Made by a program: the position numbers and the translations under genes. This document shows, piece after piece, positions 48,601 to 60,600 of a stretch of 64,000 nucleotides of DNA (the first letter of the stretch is position 1; each line of letters begins with the position of its first letter). Origin of the DNA: Hydractinia symbiolongicarpus (taxonomy: Eukaryota; Cnidaria; Hydrozoa; Anthoathecata; Hydractiniidae); the NCBI RefSeq assembly GCF_029227915.1, contig NC_079882.1, positions 18,548,501 to 18,612,500 of the forward strand. Reading direction: 5' to 3'. The notes below the pieces were generated by a model. It saw only the letters and a program-made list of their open reading frames with translations, ran no database searches and was not told where the DNA came from.

Positions 48601-51600
48601 AAATTACCGACCTGGAGTTGCAACTTGAAGCAAGAATCGCTGAACTGTCTGAGACTAATGCTTTGTTTCAACAGACTTCAAACGAACTGGAAGAGAAGGT
48701 GTCTGCCCTGGACAACGCAAATGGTCAGATAGACACTAAAACCCAGAGGCTGGAGCAACTGACAAGGGAGTTGAAAGAAACTAAAGACAACCTAGAATCA
48801 GAGTTAGAGCAGATAAAAGCTACACTTGAGGAAAGCGAAAGAAACCTGGAAGCAACGGCCACGGAACTGGAAGAGACCCGGGAGAGTTTTGAAAATTCAA
48901 AGGCAGAGTCTACAGCCAAAGTTACTGCTCTCGAGGACAGTTTAAGATCTTTGGAAAGCAAATTGAAAGATTTGCAGAATACTACAAGGGAATCCATCGA
49001 CTTGAAGGAGCTGGAGGTTGCTTCGTTGCGTGATGAGCTCGAAGGTGCGAAAAAAGAGGTGTTGCGATTAGAAGTGTCTGCGGAGGAGAAGAGCAGGATC
49101 ATTGCAGAAAAGAGCAACGAGGTGAACTCTGCTTTCGAGTCTATACAGCAGTCTTCGAACCAAGTTGAATCCCTGCAAGAGGAGGTCTTCTTGAAAAGCG
49201 AAGACATTAAAAGGCTGGCAGCCGAAAAGTCGGATTTGGAAAACAACCTTTCTGTAGTTTCAGAGGAAAGAAAAGAGTTGCAATCGGAATTAGCGAAAAC
49301 TAAGGCGAACCTGGATGAAAGCGAGAAGAATTTAGAAGCTACGGTCACTGAGCTTGAAGAGACGTGCAAGAATTTGGAAAGTACGACAATGGATTCTTCC
49401 AAAAAAATGGCCGAGTTGGAAAGCTGCAAACACGGCTTGGAAGAAAAAGTTAGGCTAGGGGAGGAATCCTTGTTGGCGACAAAACTTGAGCTGGAAACAA
49501 GCACGTCAGCCCTGGAAACGGCCCAGGCAAAACTTCGCGATGCGAAGGATTCTTTTGCTAACACGAGCCGTGCGCTGGAAAATACAAAAGATGCTTTGGC
49601 AAAAACTTCCACAGAGCTTGAGAATATCTCTAGCGAGCTTCTTCAAACTAAATTTGCTTTGCAAGAAGGCAAAGAGGAACTGGAGGGTTTGAAATGCGAC
49701 AGTAGCAAGAAAATTACCGACCTGGAGTTGCAACTTGAAGCAAGAATCGCTGAACTGTCTGAGACTAATGCTTTGTTTCAACAGACTTCAAACGAACTGG
49801 AAGAGAAGGTGTCTGCCCTGGACAACGCAAATGGTCAGATAGACACTAAAACCCAGAGGCTGGAGCAACTGACAAGGGAGTTGAAAGAAACTAAAGACAA
49901 CCTAGAATCAGAGTTAGAGCAGATAAAAGCTACACTTGAGGAAAGCGAAAGAAACCTGGAAGCAACGGCCACGGAACTGGAAGAGACCCGGGAGAGTTTT
50001 GAAAATTCAAAGGCAGAGTCTACAGCCAAAGTTACTGCTCTCGAGGACAGTTTAAGATCTTTGGAAAGCAAATTGAAAGATTTGCAGAATACTACAAGGG
50101 AATCCATCGACTTGAAGGAGCTGGAGGTTGCTTCGTTGCGTGATGAGCTCGAAGGTGCGAAAAAAGAGGTGTTGCGATTAGAAGTGTCTGCGGAGGAGAA
50201 GAGCAGGATCATTGCAGAAAAGAGCAACGAGGTGAACTCTGCTTTCGAGTCTATACAGCAGTCTTCGAACCAAGTTGAATCCCTGCAAGAGGAGGTCTTC
50301 TTGAAAAGCGAAGACATTAAAAGGCTGGCAGCCGAAAAGTCGGATTTGGAAAACAACCTTTCTGTAGTTTCAGAGGAAAGAAAAGAGTTGCAATCGGAAT
50401 TAGCGAAAACTAAGGCGAACCTGGATGAAAGCGAGAAGAATTTAGAAGCTACGGTCACTGAGCTTGAAGAGACGTGCAAGAATTTGGAAAGTACGACAAT
50501 GGATTCTTCCAAAAAAATGGCCGAGTTGGAAAGCTGCAAACACGGCTTGGAAGAAAAAGTTAGGCTAGGGGAGGAATCCTTGTTGGCGACAAAACTTGAG
50601 CTGGAAACAAGCACGTCAGCCCTGGAAACGGCCCAGGCACAACTTCGCGATGCGAAGGATTCTTTTGCTAACACGAGCCGTGCGCTGGAAAATACAAAAG
50701 ATGCTTTGGCAAAAACTTCCACAGAGCTTGAGAATATCTCTAGCGAGCTTCTTCAAACTAAATTTGCTTTGCAAGAAGGCAAAGAGGAACTGGAGGGTTT
50801 GAAATGCGACAGTAGCAAGAAAATTACCGACCTGGAGTTGCAACTTGAAGCAAGAATCGCTGAACTGTCTGAGACTAATGCTTTGTTTCAACAGACTTCA
50901 AACGAACTGGAAGAGAAGGTGTCTGCCCTGGACAACGCAAATGGTCAGATAGACACTAAAACCCAGAGGCTGGAGCAACTGACAAGGGAGTTGAAAGAAA
51001 CTAAAGACAACCTAGAATCAGAGTTAGAGCAGATAAAAGCTACACTTGAGGAAAGCGAAAGAAACCTGGAAGCAACGGCCACGGAACTGGAAGAGACCCG
51101 GGAGAGTTTTGAAAATTCAAAGGCAGAGTCTACAGCCAAAGTTACTGCTCTCGAGGACAGTTTAAGATCTTTGGAAAGCAAATTGAAAGATTTGCAGAAT
51201 ACTACAAGGGAATCCATCGACTTGAAGGAGCTGGAGGTTGCTTCGTTGCGTGATGAGCTCGAAGGTGCGAAAAAAGAGGTGTTGCGATTAGAAGTGTCTG
51301 CGGAGGAGAAGAGCAGGATCATTGCAGAAAAGAGCAACGAGGTGAACTCTGCTTTCGAGTCTATACAGCAGTCTTCGAACCAAGTTGAATCCCTGCAAGA
51401 GGAGGTCTTCTTGAAAAGCGAAGACATTAAAAGGCTGGCAGCCGAAAAGTCGGATTTGGAAAACAACCTTTCTGTAGTTTCAGAGGAAAGAAAAGAGTTG
51501 CAATCGGAATTAGCGAAAACTAAGGCGAACCTGGATGAAAGCGAGAAGAATTTAGAAGCTACGGTCACTGAGCTTGAAGAGACGTGCAAGAATTTGGAAA

Positions 51601-54600
51601 GTACGACAATGGATTCTTCCAAAAAAATGGCCGAGTTGGAAAGCTGCAAACACGGCTTGGAAGAAAAAGTTAGGCTAGGGGAGGAATCCTTGTTGGCGAC
51701 AAAACTTGAGCTGGAAACAAGCACGTCAGCCCTGGAAACGGCCCAGGCACAACTTCGCGATGCGAAGGATTCTTTTGCTAACACGAGCCGTGCGCTGGAA
51801 AATACAAAAGATGCTTTGGCAAAAACTTCCACAGAGCTTGAGAATATCTCTAGCGAGCTTCTTCAAACTAAATTTGCTTTGCAAGAAGGCAAAGAGGAAC
51901 TGGAGGGTTTGAAATGCGACAGTAGCAAGAAAATTACCGACCTGGAGTTGCAACTTGAAGCAAGAATCGCTGAACTGTCTGAGACTAATGCTTTGTTTCA
52001 ACAGACTTCAAACGAACTGGAAGAGAAGGTGTCTGCCCTGGACAACGCAAATGGTCAGATAGACACTAAAACCCAGAGGCTGGAGCAACTGACAAGGGAG
52101 TTGAAAGGAACTAAAGACAACCTAGAATCAGAGTTAGAGCAGATAAAAGCTACACTTGAGGAAAGCGAAAGAAACCTGGAAGCAACGGCCACGGAACTGG
52201 AAAAGACCCGGGAGAGTTTTGAAAATTCAAAGGCAGAGTCTACAGCCAAAGTTACTGCTCTCGAGGACAGTTTAAGATCTTTGGAAAGCAAATTGAAAGA
52301 TTTGCAGAATACTACAAGGGAATCCATCGACTTGAAGGAGCTGGAGGTTGCTTCGTTGCGTGATGAGCTCGAAGGTGCGAAAAAAGAGGTGTTGCGATTA
52401 GAAGTGTCTGCGGAGGAGAAGAGCAGGATCATTGCAGAAAAGAGCAACGAGGTGAACTCTGCTTTCGAGTCTATACAGCAGTCTTCGAACCAAGTTGAAT
52501 CCCTGCAAGAGGAGGTCTTCTTGAAAAGCGAAGACATTAAAAGGCTGGCAGCCGAAAAGTCGGATTTGGAAAACAACCTTTCTGTAGTTTCAGAGGAAAG
52601 AAAAGAGTTGCAATCGGAATTAGCGAAAACTAAGGCGAACCTGGATGAAAGCGAGAAGAATTTAGAAGCTACGGTCACTGAGCTTGAAGAGACGTGCAAG
52701 AATTTGGAAAGTACGACAATGGATTCTTCCAAAAAAATGGCCGAGTTGGAAAGCTGCAAACACGGCTTGGAAGAAAAAGTTAGGCTAGGGGAGGAATCCT
52801 TGTTGGCGACAAAACTTGAGCTGGAAACAAGCACGTCAGCCCTGGAAACGGCCCAGGCACAACTTCGCGATGCGAAGGATTCTTTTGCTAACACGAGCCG
52901 TGCGCTGGAAAATACAAAAGATGCTTTGGCAAAAACTTCCACAGAGCTTGAGAATATCTCTAGCGAGCTTCTTCAAACTAAATTTGCTTTGCAAGAAGGC
53001 AAAGAGGAACTGGAGGGTTTGAAATGCGACAGTAGCAAGAAAATTACCGACCTGGAGTTGCAACTTGAAGCAAGAATCGCTGAACTGTCTGAGACTAATG
53101 CTTTGTTTCAACAGACTTCAAACGAACTGGAAGAGAAGGTGTCTGCCCTGGACAACGCAAATGGTCAGATAGACACTAAAACCCAGAGGCTGGAGCAACT
53201 GACAAGGGAGTTGAAAGGAACTAAAGACAACCTAGAATCAGAGTTAGAGCAGATAAAAGCTACACTTGAGGAAAGCGAAAGAAACCTGGAAGCAACGGCC
53301 ACGGAACTGGAAAAGACCCGGGAGAGTTTTGAAAATTCAAAGGCAGAGTCTACAGCCAAAGTTACTGCTCTCGAGGACAGTTTAAGATCTTTGGAAAGCA
53401 AATTGAAAGATTTGCAGAATACTACAAGGGAATCCATCGACTTGAAGGAGCTGGAGGTTGCTTCGTTGCGTGATGAGCTCGAAGGTGCGAAAAAAGAGGT
53501 GTTGCGATTAGAAGTGTCTGCGGAGGAGAAGAGCAGGATCATTGCAGAAAAGAGCAACGAGGTGAACTCTGCTTTCGAGTCTATACAGCAGTCTTCGAAC
53601 CAAGTTGAATCCCTGCAAGAGGAGGTCTTCTTGAAAAGCGAAGACATTAAAAGGCTGGCAGCCGAAAAGTCGGATTTGGAAAACAACCTTTCTGTAGTTT
53701 CAGAGGAAAGAAAAGAGTTGCAATCGGAATTAGCGAAAACTAAGGCGAACCTGGATGAAAGCGAGAAGAATTTAGAAGCTACGGTCACTGAGCTTGAAGA
53801 GACGTGCAAGAATTTGGAAAGTACGACAATGGATTCTTCCAAAAAAATGGCCGAGTTGGAAAGCTGCAAATACGGCTTGGAAGAAAAAGTTAGGCTAGGG
53901 GAGGAATCCTTGTTGGCGACAAAACTTGAGCTGGAAACAAGCACGTCAGCCCTGGAAACGGCCCAGGCACAACTTCGCGATGCGAAGGATTCTTTTGCTA
54001 ACACGAGCCGTGCGCTGGAAAATACAAAAGATGCTTTGGCAAAAACTTCCACAGAGCTTGAGAATATCTCTAGCGAGCTTCTTCAAACTAAATTTGCTTT
54101 GCAAGAAGGCAAAGAGGAACTGGAGGGTTTGAAATGCGACAGTAGCAAGAAAATTACCGACCTGGAGTTGCAACTTGAAGCAAGAATCGGTGAACTGTCT
54201 GAGACTAATGCTTTGTTTCAACAGACTTCAAACGAACTGGAAGAGAAGGTGTCTGCCCTGGACAACGCAAATGGTCAGATAGACACTAAAACCCAGAGGC
54301 TGGAGCAACTGACAAGGGAGTTGAAAGAAACTAAAGACAACCTAGAATCAGAGTTAGAGCAGATAAAAGCTACACTTGAGGAAAGCGAAAGAAACCTGGA
54401 AGCAACGGTCACGGAACTGGAAGAGACCCGGGAGAGTTTTGGAAATTCAAAGGCAGAGTCTACAGCCAAAGTTACTGCTCTCGAGGACAGTTTAAGATCT
54501 TTGGAAAGCAAATTGAAAGATTTGCAGAATACTACAAGGGAATCCATCGACTTGAAGGAGCTGGAGGTTGCTTCGTTGCGTGATGAGCTCGAAGGTGCGA

Positions 54601-57600
54601 AAAAAGAGGTGTTGCGATTAGAAGTGTCTGCGGAGGAGAAGAGCAGGATCATTGCAGAAAAGAGCAACGAGGTGAACTCTGCTTTCGAGTCTATACAGCA
54701 GTCTTCGAACCAAGTTGAATCCCTGCAAGAGGAGGTCTTCTTGAAAAGCGAAGACATTAAAAGGCTGGCAGCCGAAAAGTCGGATTTGGAAAACAACCTT
54801 TCTGTAGTTTCAGAGGAAAGAAAAGAGTTGCAATCGGAATTAGCGAAAACTAAGGCGAACCTGGATGAAAGCGAGAAGAATTTAGAAGCTACGGTCACTG
54901 AGCTTGAAGAGACGTGCAAGAATTTGGAAAGTACGACAATGGATTCTTCCAAAAAAATGGCCGAGTTGGAAAGCTGCAAACACGGCTTGGAAGAAAAAGT
55001 TAGGCTAGGGGAGGAATCCTTGTTGGCGACAAAACTTGAGCTGGAAACAAGCACGTCAGCCCTGGAAACGGCCCAGGCACAACTTCGCGATGCGAAGGAT
55101 TCTTTTGCTAACACGAGCCGTGCGCTGGAAAATACAAAAGATGCTTTGGCAAAAACTTCCACAGAGCTTGAGAATATCTCTAGCGAGCTTCTTCAAACTA
55201 AATTTGCTTTGCAAGAAGGCAAAGAGGAACTGGAGGGTTTGAAATGCGACAGTAGCAAGAAAATTACCGACCTGGAGTTGCAACTTGAAGCAAGAATCGG
55301 TGAACTGTCTGAGACTAATGCTTTGTTTCAACAGACTTCAAACGAACTGGAAGAGAAGGTGTCTGCCCTGGACAACGCAAATGGTCAGATAGACACTAAA
55401 ACCCAGAGGCTGGAGCAACTGACAAGGGAGTTGAAAGAAACTAAAGACAACCTAGAATCAGAGTTAGAGCAGATAAAAGCTACACTTGAGGAAAGCGAAA
55501 GAAACCTGGAAGCAACGGTCACGGAACTGGAAGAGACCCGGGAGAGTTTTGGAAATTCAAAGGCAGAGTCTACAGCCAAAGTTACTGCTCTCGAGGACAG
55601 TTTAAGATCTTTGGAAAGCAAATTGGAAGATTTGCAGAATACTACAAGGGAATCCATCGACTTGAAGGAGCTGGAGGTTGCTTCGTTGCGTGATGAGCTC
55701 GAAGGTGCGAAAAAAGAGGTGTTGCGATTAGAAGTGTCTGCGGAGGAGAAGAGCAAGATCATTGCAGAAAAGAGCAACGAGGTGAACTCTGCTTTCGAGT
55801 CTATACAGCAGTCTTCGAACCAAGTTGAATCCCTGCAAGAGGAGGTCTTCTTGAAAAGCGAAGACATTAAAAGGCTGGCAGCCGAAAAGTCGGATTTGGA
55901 AAACAACCTTTCTGTAGTTTCAGAGGAAAGAAAAGAGTTGCAATCGGAATTAGCGAAAACTAAGGCGAACCTGGATGAAAGCGAGAAGAATTTAGAAGCT
56001 ACGGTCACTGAGCTTGAAGAGACGTGCAAGAATTTGGAAAGTACGACAATGGATTCTTCCAAAAAAATGGCCGAGTTGGAAAGCTGCAAATACGGCTTGG
56101 AAGAAAAAGTTAGGCTAGGGGAGGAATCCTTGTTGGCGACAAAACTTGAGCTGGAAACAAGCACGTCAGCCCTGGAAACGGCCCAGGCACAACTTCGCGA
56201 TGCGAAGGATTCTTTTGCTAACACGAGCCGTGCGCTGGAAAATAAAAAAGATGCTTTGGCAAAAACTTCCACAGAGCTTGAGAATATCTCTAGCGAGCTT
56301 CTTCAAACTAAATTTGCTTTGCAAGAAGGCGAAGAGGAATTGGAGGGTTTGAAATGCGACAGTAGCAAGAAAATTACCGACCTGGAGTTGCAACTTGAAG
56401 CAAGAATCGCTGAACTGTCTGAGACTAATGCTTTGTTTCAACAGACTTCAAACGAACTGGAAGAGAAGGTGTCTGCCCTGGACAACGCAAATGGTCAGAT
56501 AGACACTAAAACCCAGAGGCTGGAGCAACTGACAAGGGAGTTGAAAGAAACTAAAGACAACCTAGAATCAGAGTTGGAGCAGATAAAAGCTACACTTGAG
56601 GAAAGCGAAAGAAACCTGGAAGCAACGGCCACGGAACTGGAAGAGACCCGGGAGAGTTTTGAAAATTCAAAGGCAGAGTCTACAGCCAAAGTTACTGCTC
56701 TCGAGGACAGTTTAAGATCTTTGGAAAGCAAATTGGAAGATTTGCAGAATACTACAAGGGAATCCATCGACTTGAAGGAGCTGGAGGTTGCTTCGTTGCG
56801 TGATGAGCTCGAAGGTGCGAAAAAAGAGGTGTTGCGATTAGAAGTGTCTGCGGAGGAGAAGAGCAGGATCATTGCAGAAAAGAGCAACGAGGTGAACTCT
56901 GCTTTCGAGTCTATACAGCAGTCTTCGAACCAAGTTGAATCCCTGCAAGAGGAGGTCTTCTTGAAAAGCGAAGACATTAAAAGGCTGGCAGCCGAAAAGT
57001 CGGATTTGGAAAACAACCTTTCTGTAGTTTCAGAGGAAAGAAAAGAGTTGCAATCGGAATTAGCGAAAACTAAGGCGAACCTGGATGAAAGCGAGAAGAA
57101 TTTAGAAGCTACGGTCACTGAGCTTGAAGAGACGTGCAAGAATTTGGAAAGTACGACAATGGATTCTTCCAAAAAAATGGCCGAGTTGGAAAGCTGCAAA
57201 CACGGCTTGGAAGAAAAAGTTAGGCTAGGGGAGGAATCCTTGTTGGCGACAAAACTTGAGCTGGAAACAAGCACGTCAGCCCTGGAAACGGCCCAGGCAC
57301 AACTTCGCGATGCGAAGGATTCTTTTGCTAACACGAGCCGTGCGCTGGAAAATACAAAAGATGCTTTGGCAAAAACTTCCACAGAGCTTGAGAATATCTC
57401 TAGCGAGCTTCTTCAAACTAAATTTGCTTTGCAAGAAGGCAAAGAGGAACTGGAGGGTTTGAAATGCGACAGTAGCAAGAAAATTACCGACCTGGAGTTG
57501 CAACTTGAAGCAAGAATCGCTGAACTGTCTGAGACTAATGCTTTGTTTCAACAGACTTCAAACGAACTGGAAGAGAAGGTGTCTGCCCTGGACAACGCAA

Positions 57601-60600
57601 ATGGTCAGATAGACACTAAAACCCAGAGGCTGGAGCAACTGACAAGGGAGTTGAAAGAAACTAAAGACAACCTAGAATCAGAGTTAGAGCAGATAAAAGC
57701 TACACTTGAGGAAAGCGAAAGAAACCTGGAAGCAACGGCCACGGAACTGGAAAAGACCCGGGAGAGTTTTGAAAATTCAAAGGCAGAGTCTACAGCCAAA
57801 GTTACTGCTCTCGAGGACAGTTTAAGATCTTTGGAAAGCAAATTGGAAGATTTGCAGAATACTACAAGGGAATCCATCGACTTGAAGGAGCTGGAGGTTG
57901 CTTCGTTGCGTGATGAGCTCGAAGGTGCGAAAAAAGAGGTGTTGCGATTAGAAGTGTCTGCGGAGGAGAAGAGCAGGATCATTGCAGAAAAGAGCAACGA
58001 GGTGAACTCTGCTTTCGAGTCTATACAGCAGTCTTCGAACCAAGTTGAATCCCTGCAAGAGGAGGTCTTCTTGAAAAGCGAAGACATTAAAAGGCTGGCA
58101 GCCGAAAAGTCGGATTTGGAAAACAACCTTTCTGTAGTTTCAGAGGAAAGAAAAGAGTTGCAATCGGAATTAGCGAAAACTAAGGCGAACCTGGATGAAA
58201 GCGAGAAGAATTTAGAAGCTACGGTCACAGAGCTTGATGAGACGTGCAAGAATTTGGAAAGGACGACAAAGCATGGTGAATTGGAATTACGCAAGTTTAA
58301 GAAAAAAGCCAACATGGGATTTTTGAAGAAAGTCGAAGCTCTTGAATCAATTAAATCGGAATTAGCAAAGAGTGCCATTAAAATTAGTGAATTGCAAGCC
58401 GAGTTGGATATGGAGATAGGTGCTAATAGAGATTCGTTGAACAAAGTTTCCTTTTTGGAGGAAAGTTTATATATTAAGCGAGATGAAATTAATAATTTAG
58501 TTAAAGAGATTAAAGAGCATGCTACAATTATTTCTCGTATTGTTTCAGGTTTTAAGAAAAAGTCCTTGCTTAATGATCATTCCGTACTGCTAGAGCAATA
58601 TGCATCTGAAATTCTGATGTTAAAGGAGCAAATTGATCTGAAAGAAAATGTAATTAATGCAGAAAGACATGATCTGGAAATCGTTAAAAGCTTATGCGAA
58701 AATATGAAGGAAGCCTTGTTGTCATCAGAGCAGATGGTGTACGATCTAAATGAAAAGTTGAAAATTAAGGAAGGTCAGTTAGATAATATTTCTTTGGAAG
58801 TTTCTTTTTTTAAAAAAAATAACGTTACTTTAGAAGATTCTAAGGACACTGTTTGTGTGTTATACGAAGAACAATTGGGTGAATCAAATACAAAATTGAG
58901 AGCATCAGTTTCTGAGTTAAAGGTTGCTGAACAAAATGTTGAGATGTTGTTAAAGGAAAGGAAATCGTTAAAAGAAGAACTTTCTGAAGTTAGTGAGAAA
59001 TCGAAAGATAGGGAGAATTATGTTGAAAAATTAGTGTTCCAGTTAAAGTCTTTAAGAGAACATCTAATGGAGAAAGATGAGTTGATTCAGAGTACAATTG
59101 AAGAATTTTGCCTTAAAACTCAAGAAACTGATGATTTAAGCAGTATTCTTGCAACACGGGATAGAGAAGTATTAGAAATCAGTCAGAACCTCGAGGAACG
59201 ACAAGTCGAGCTGCTACAAAGTAAGCAGCAAGTTGACGAGTTGACTGATCAGCTTAAAGAAGTCAATGAGCTATTAAAGAAACAAGAGAGTCGTTACGAG
59301 GCATTATTGCTTGAATGTGAGCAATACCAGGTTAAGAGCAAGGAAAACGAGTTAGAAATAACTGCACTAAACATGAATTGCAATGAAAAGGATGACGAAA
59401 TCAAAAAACTTGAAGTGAATCTACACGAGTCATCTCGCCTGATTGAAGATAAGATTAACGAAGTGAATACATCCGTTGCTGACGTAGAAAGCTCTAAGAA
59501 GGAATCTGAAGAAATAATAGATGAATTTAAGACCAAGATCGCTTTGTTAGAAAAGAAAATGGCTGAAAAAGAGGAAGTGTTGTCTGATTTAAACTTGCAA
59601 CACGAGAAAAACCAACAACTTTTGACAGATAAGAGAGAGCAAGAGTCTCTGGATAACGAAAGGATAGATACATTGAATAATCAGTTGGAAATCGTAAAAT
59701 TGAAGTTGGCTGACTTAAATAAGGAGAACGGGATCTTTAAAGAGAAGTTGGATATCCAAAACAAGGAACACCATGAATATGTCAAAAGCAAGGATAAAGA
59801 ATTATGCAGCAATATCACACAAGTAGAGAGCCTGGAAAAGGAGAATCAGGAGCAAAAGAAAACTCTGAAAGAATTTAAGAAAAAAGTCGGCAAAAGCTTT
59901 AAGAAAAAAATCACAACGATGAATGAGAAAGAGGAAAGTCTTCAAGCGGAAATTAAATCTATGAAAAAACAGTATGAGAAGACAACGAAGGATCTAGAAG
60001 TTGCAACAGAAAATTTAATCGCAGCGCGTGAAGAAGTTGGTAGTTTGAACGAAAGTCTTGCGGTACGGGATAGAGAAGCATTAGAAATCAGTCAAAACCT
60101 CGAGGAACGACAAGTTGAGCTGCTACAAAGTAAGCAGCAAGTTGACGAGTTGACTGATCAGCTTAAAGAAGTCAATGAGCTATTAAAGAAACAAGAGAGT
60201 CGTTACGAGGGATTATTGCTTGAATGTGAGCAATACCAGGTTAAGAGCAAGGAAAACGAGTTAGAAATAACTGCACTAAACATGAATTGTAATGAAAAGG
60301 ATGACGAAATCAAAAAACTTGAAGTGAATCTACACGAGTCATCTCGCCTGATTGAAGATAAGATTAACGATGTGAATACATCCGTTGCTGACGTAGAAAG
60401 CTCTAAGAAGGAATCTGAAGAAATATTAGATGAATTGTTAGAAAAGAAAATGCCTGAAAAAGAGGAAGCGTTGTCTGATTTAAACTTGCAACACGAGAAA
60501 AACCAACAACTTTTTACCTCAGGCGAAAAGCGCTTTACTTTAAATGATAAAACACTTTTCATTTCGCCCGGAGTTGGTGCTAAGGCTGATGTTGTTGATT

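Noticed and set aside
42826-57551. Repeated 68-residue plus-strand and 91-residue minus-strand frames in each unit
   Set aside because: Alternative-frame shadows of the coiled-coil unit with no independent support.
41804-58269. CRISPR array or non-coding satellite
   Set aside because: The unit is 1,110 bp, contiguous without spacers, in frame and part of a spliced gene.
42065-58444. Fifteen antisense ORFs of 279-295 residues, one per 1,110-bp unit
   Set aside because: They are Ser/Phe-rich mirror frames of the Glu/Lys/Leu coding strand, open only because the sense codons lack the complements of stops. Once one unit is open, all copies are.
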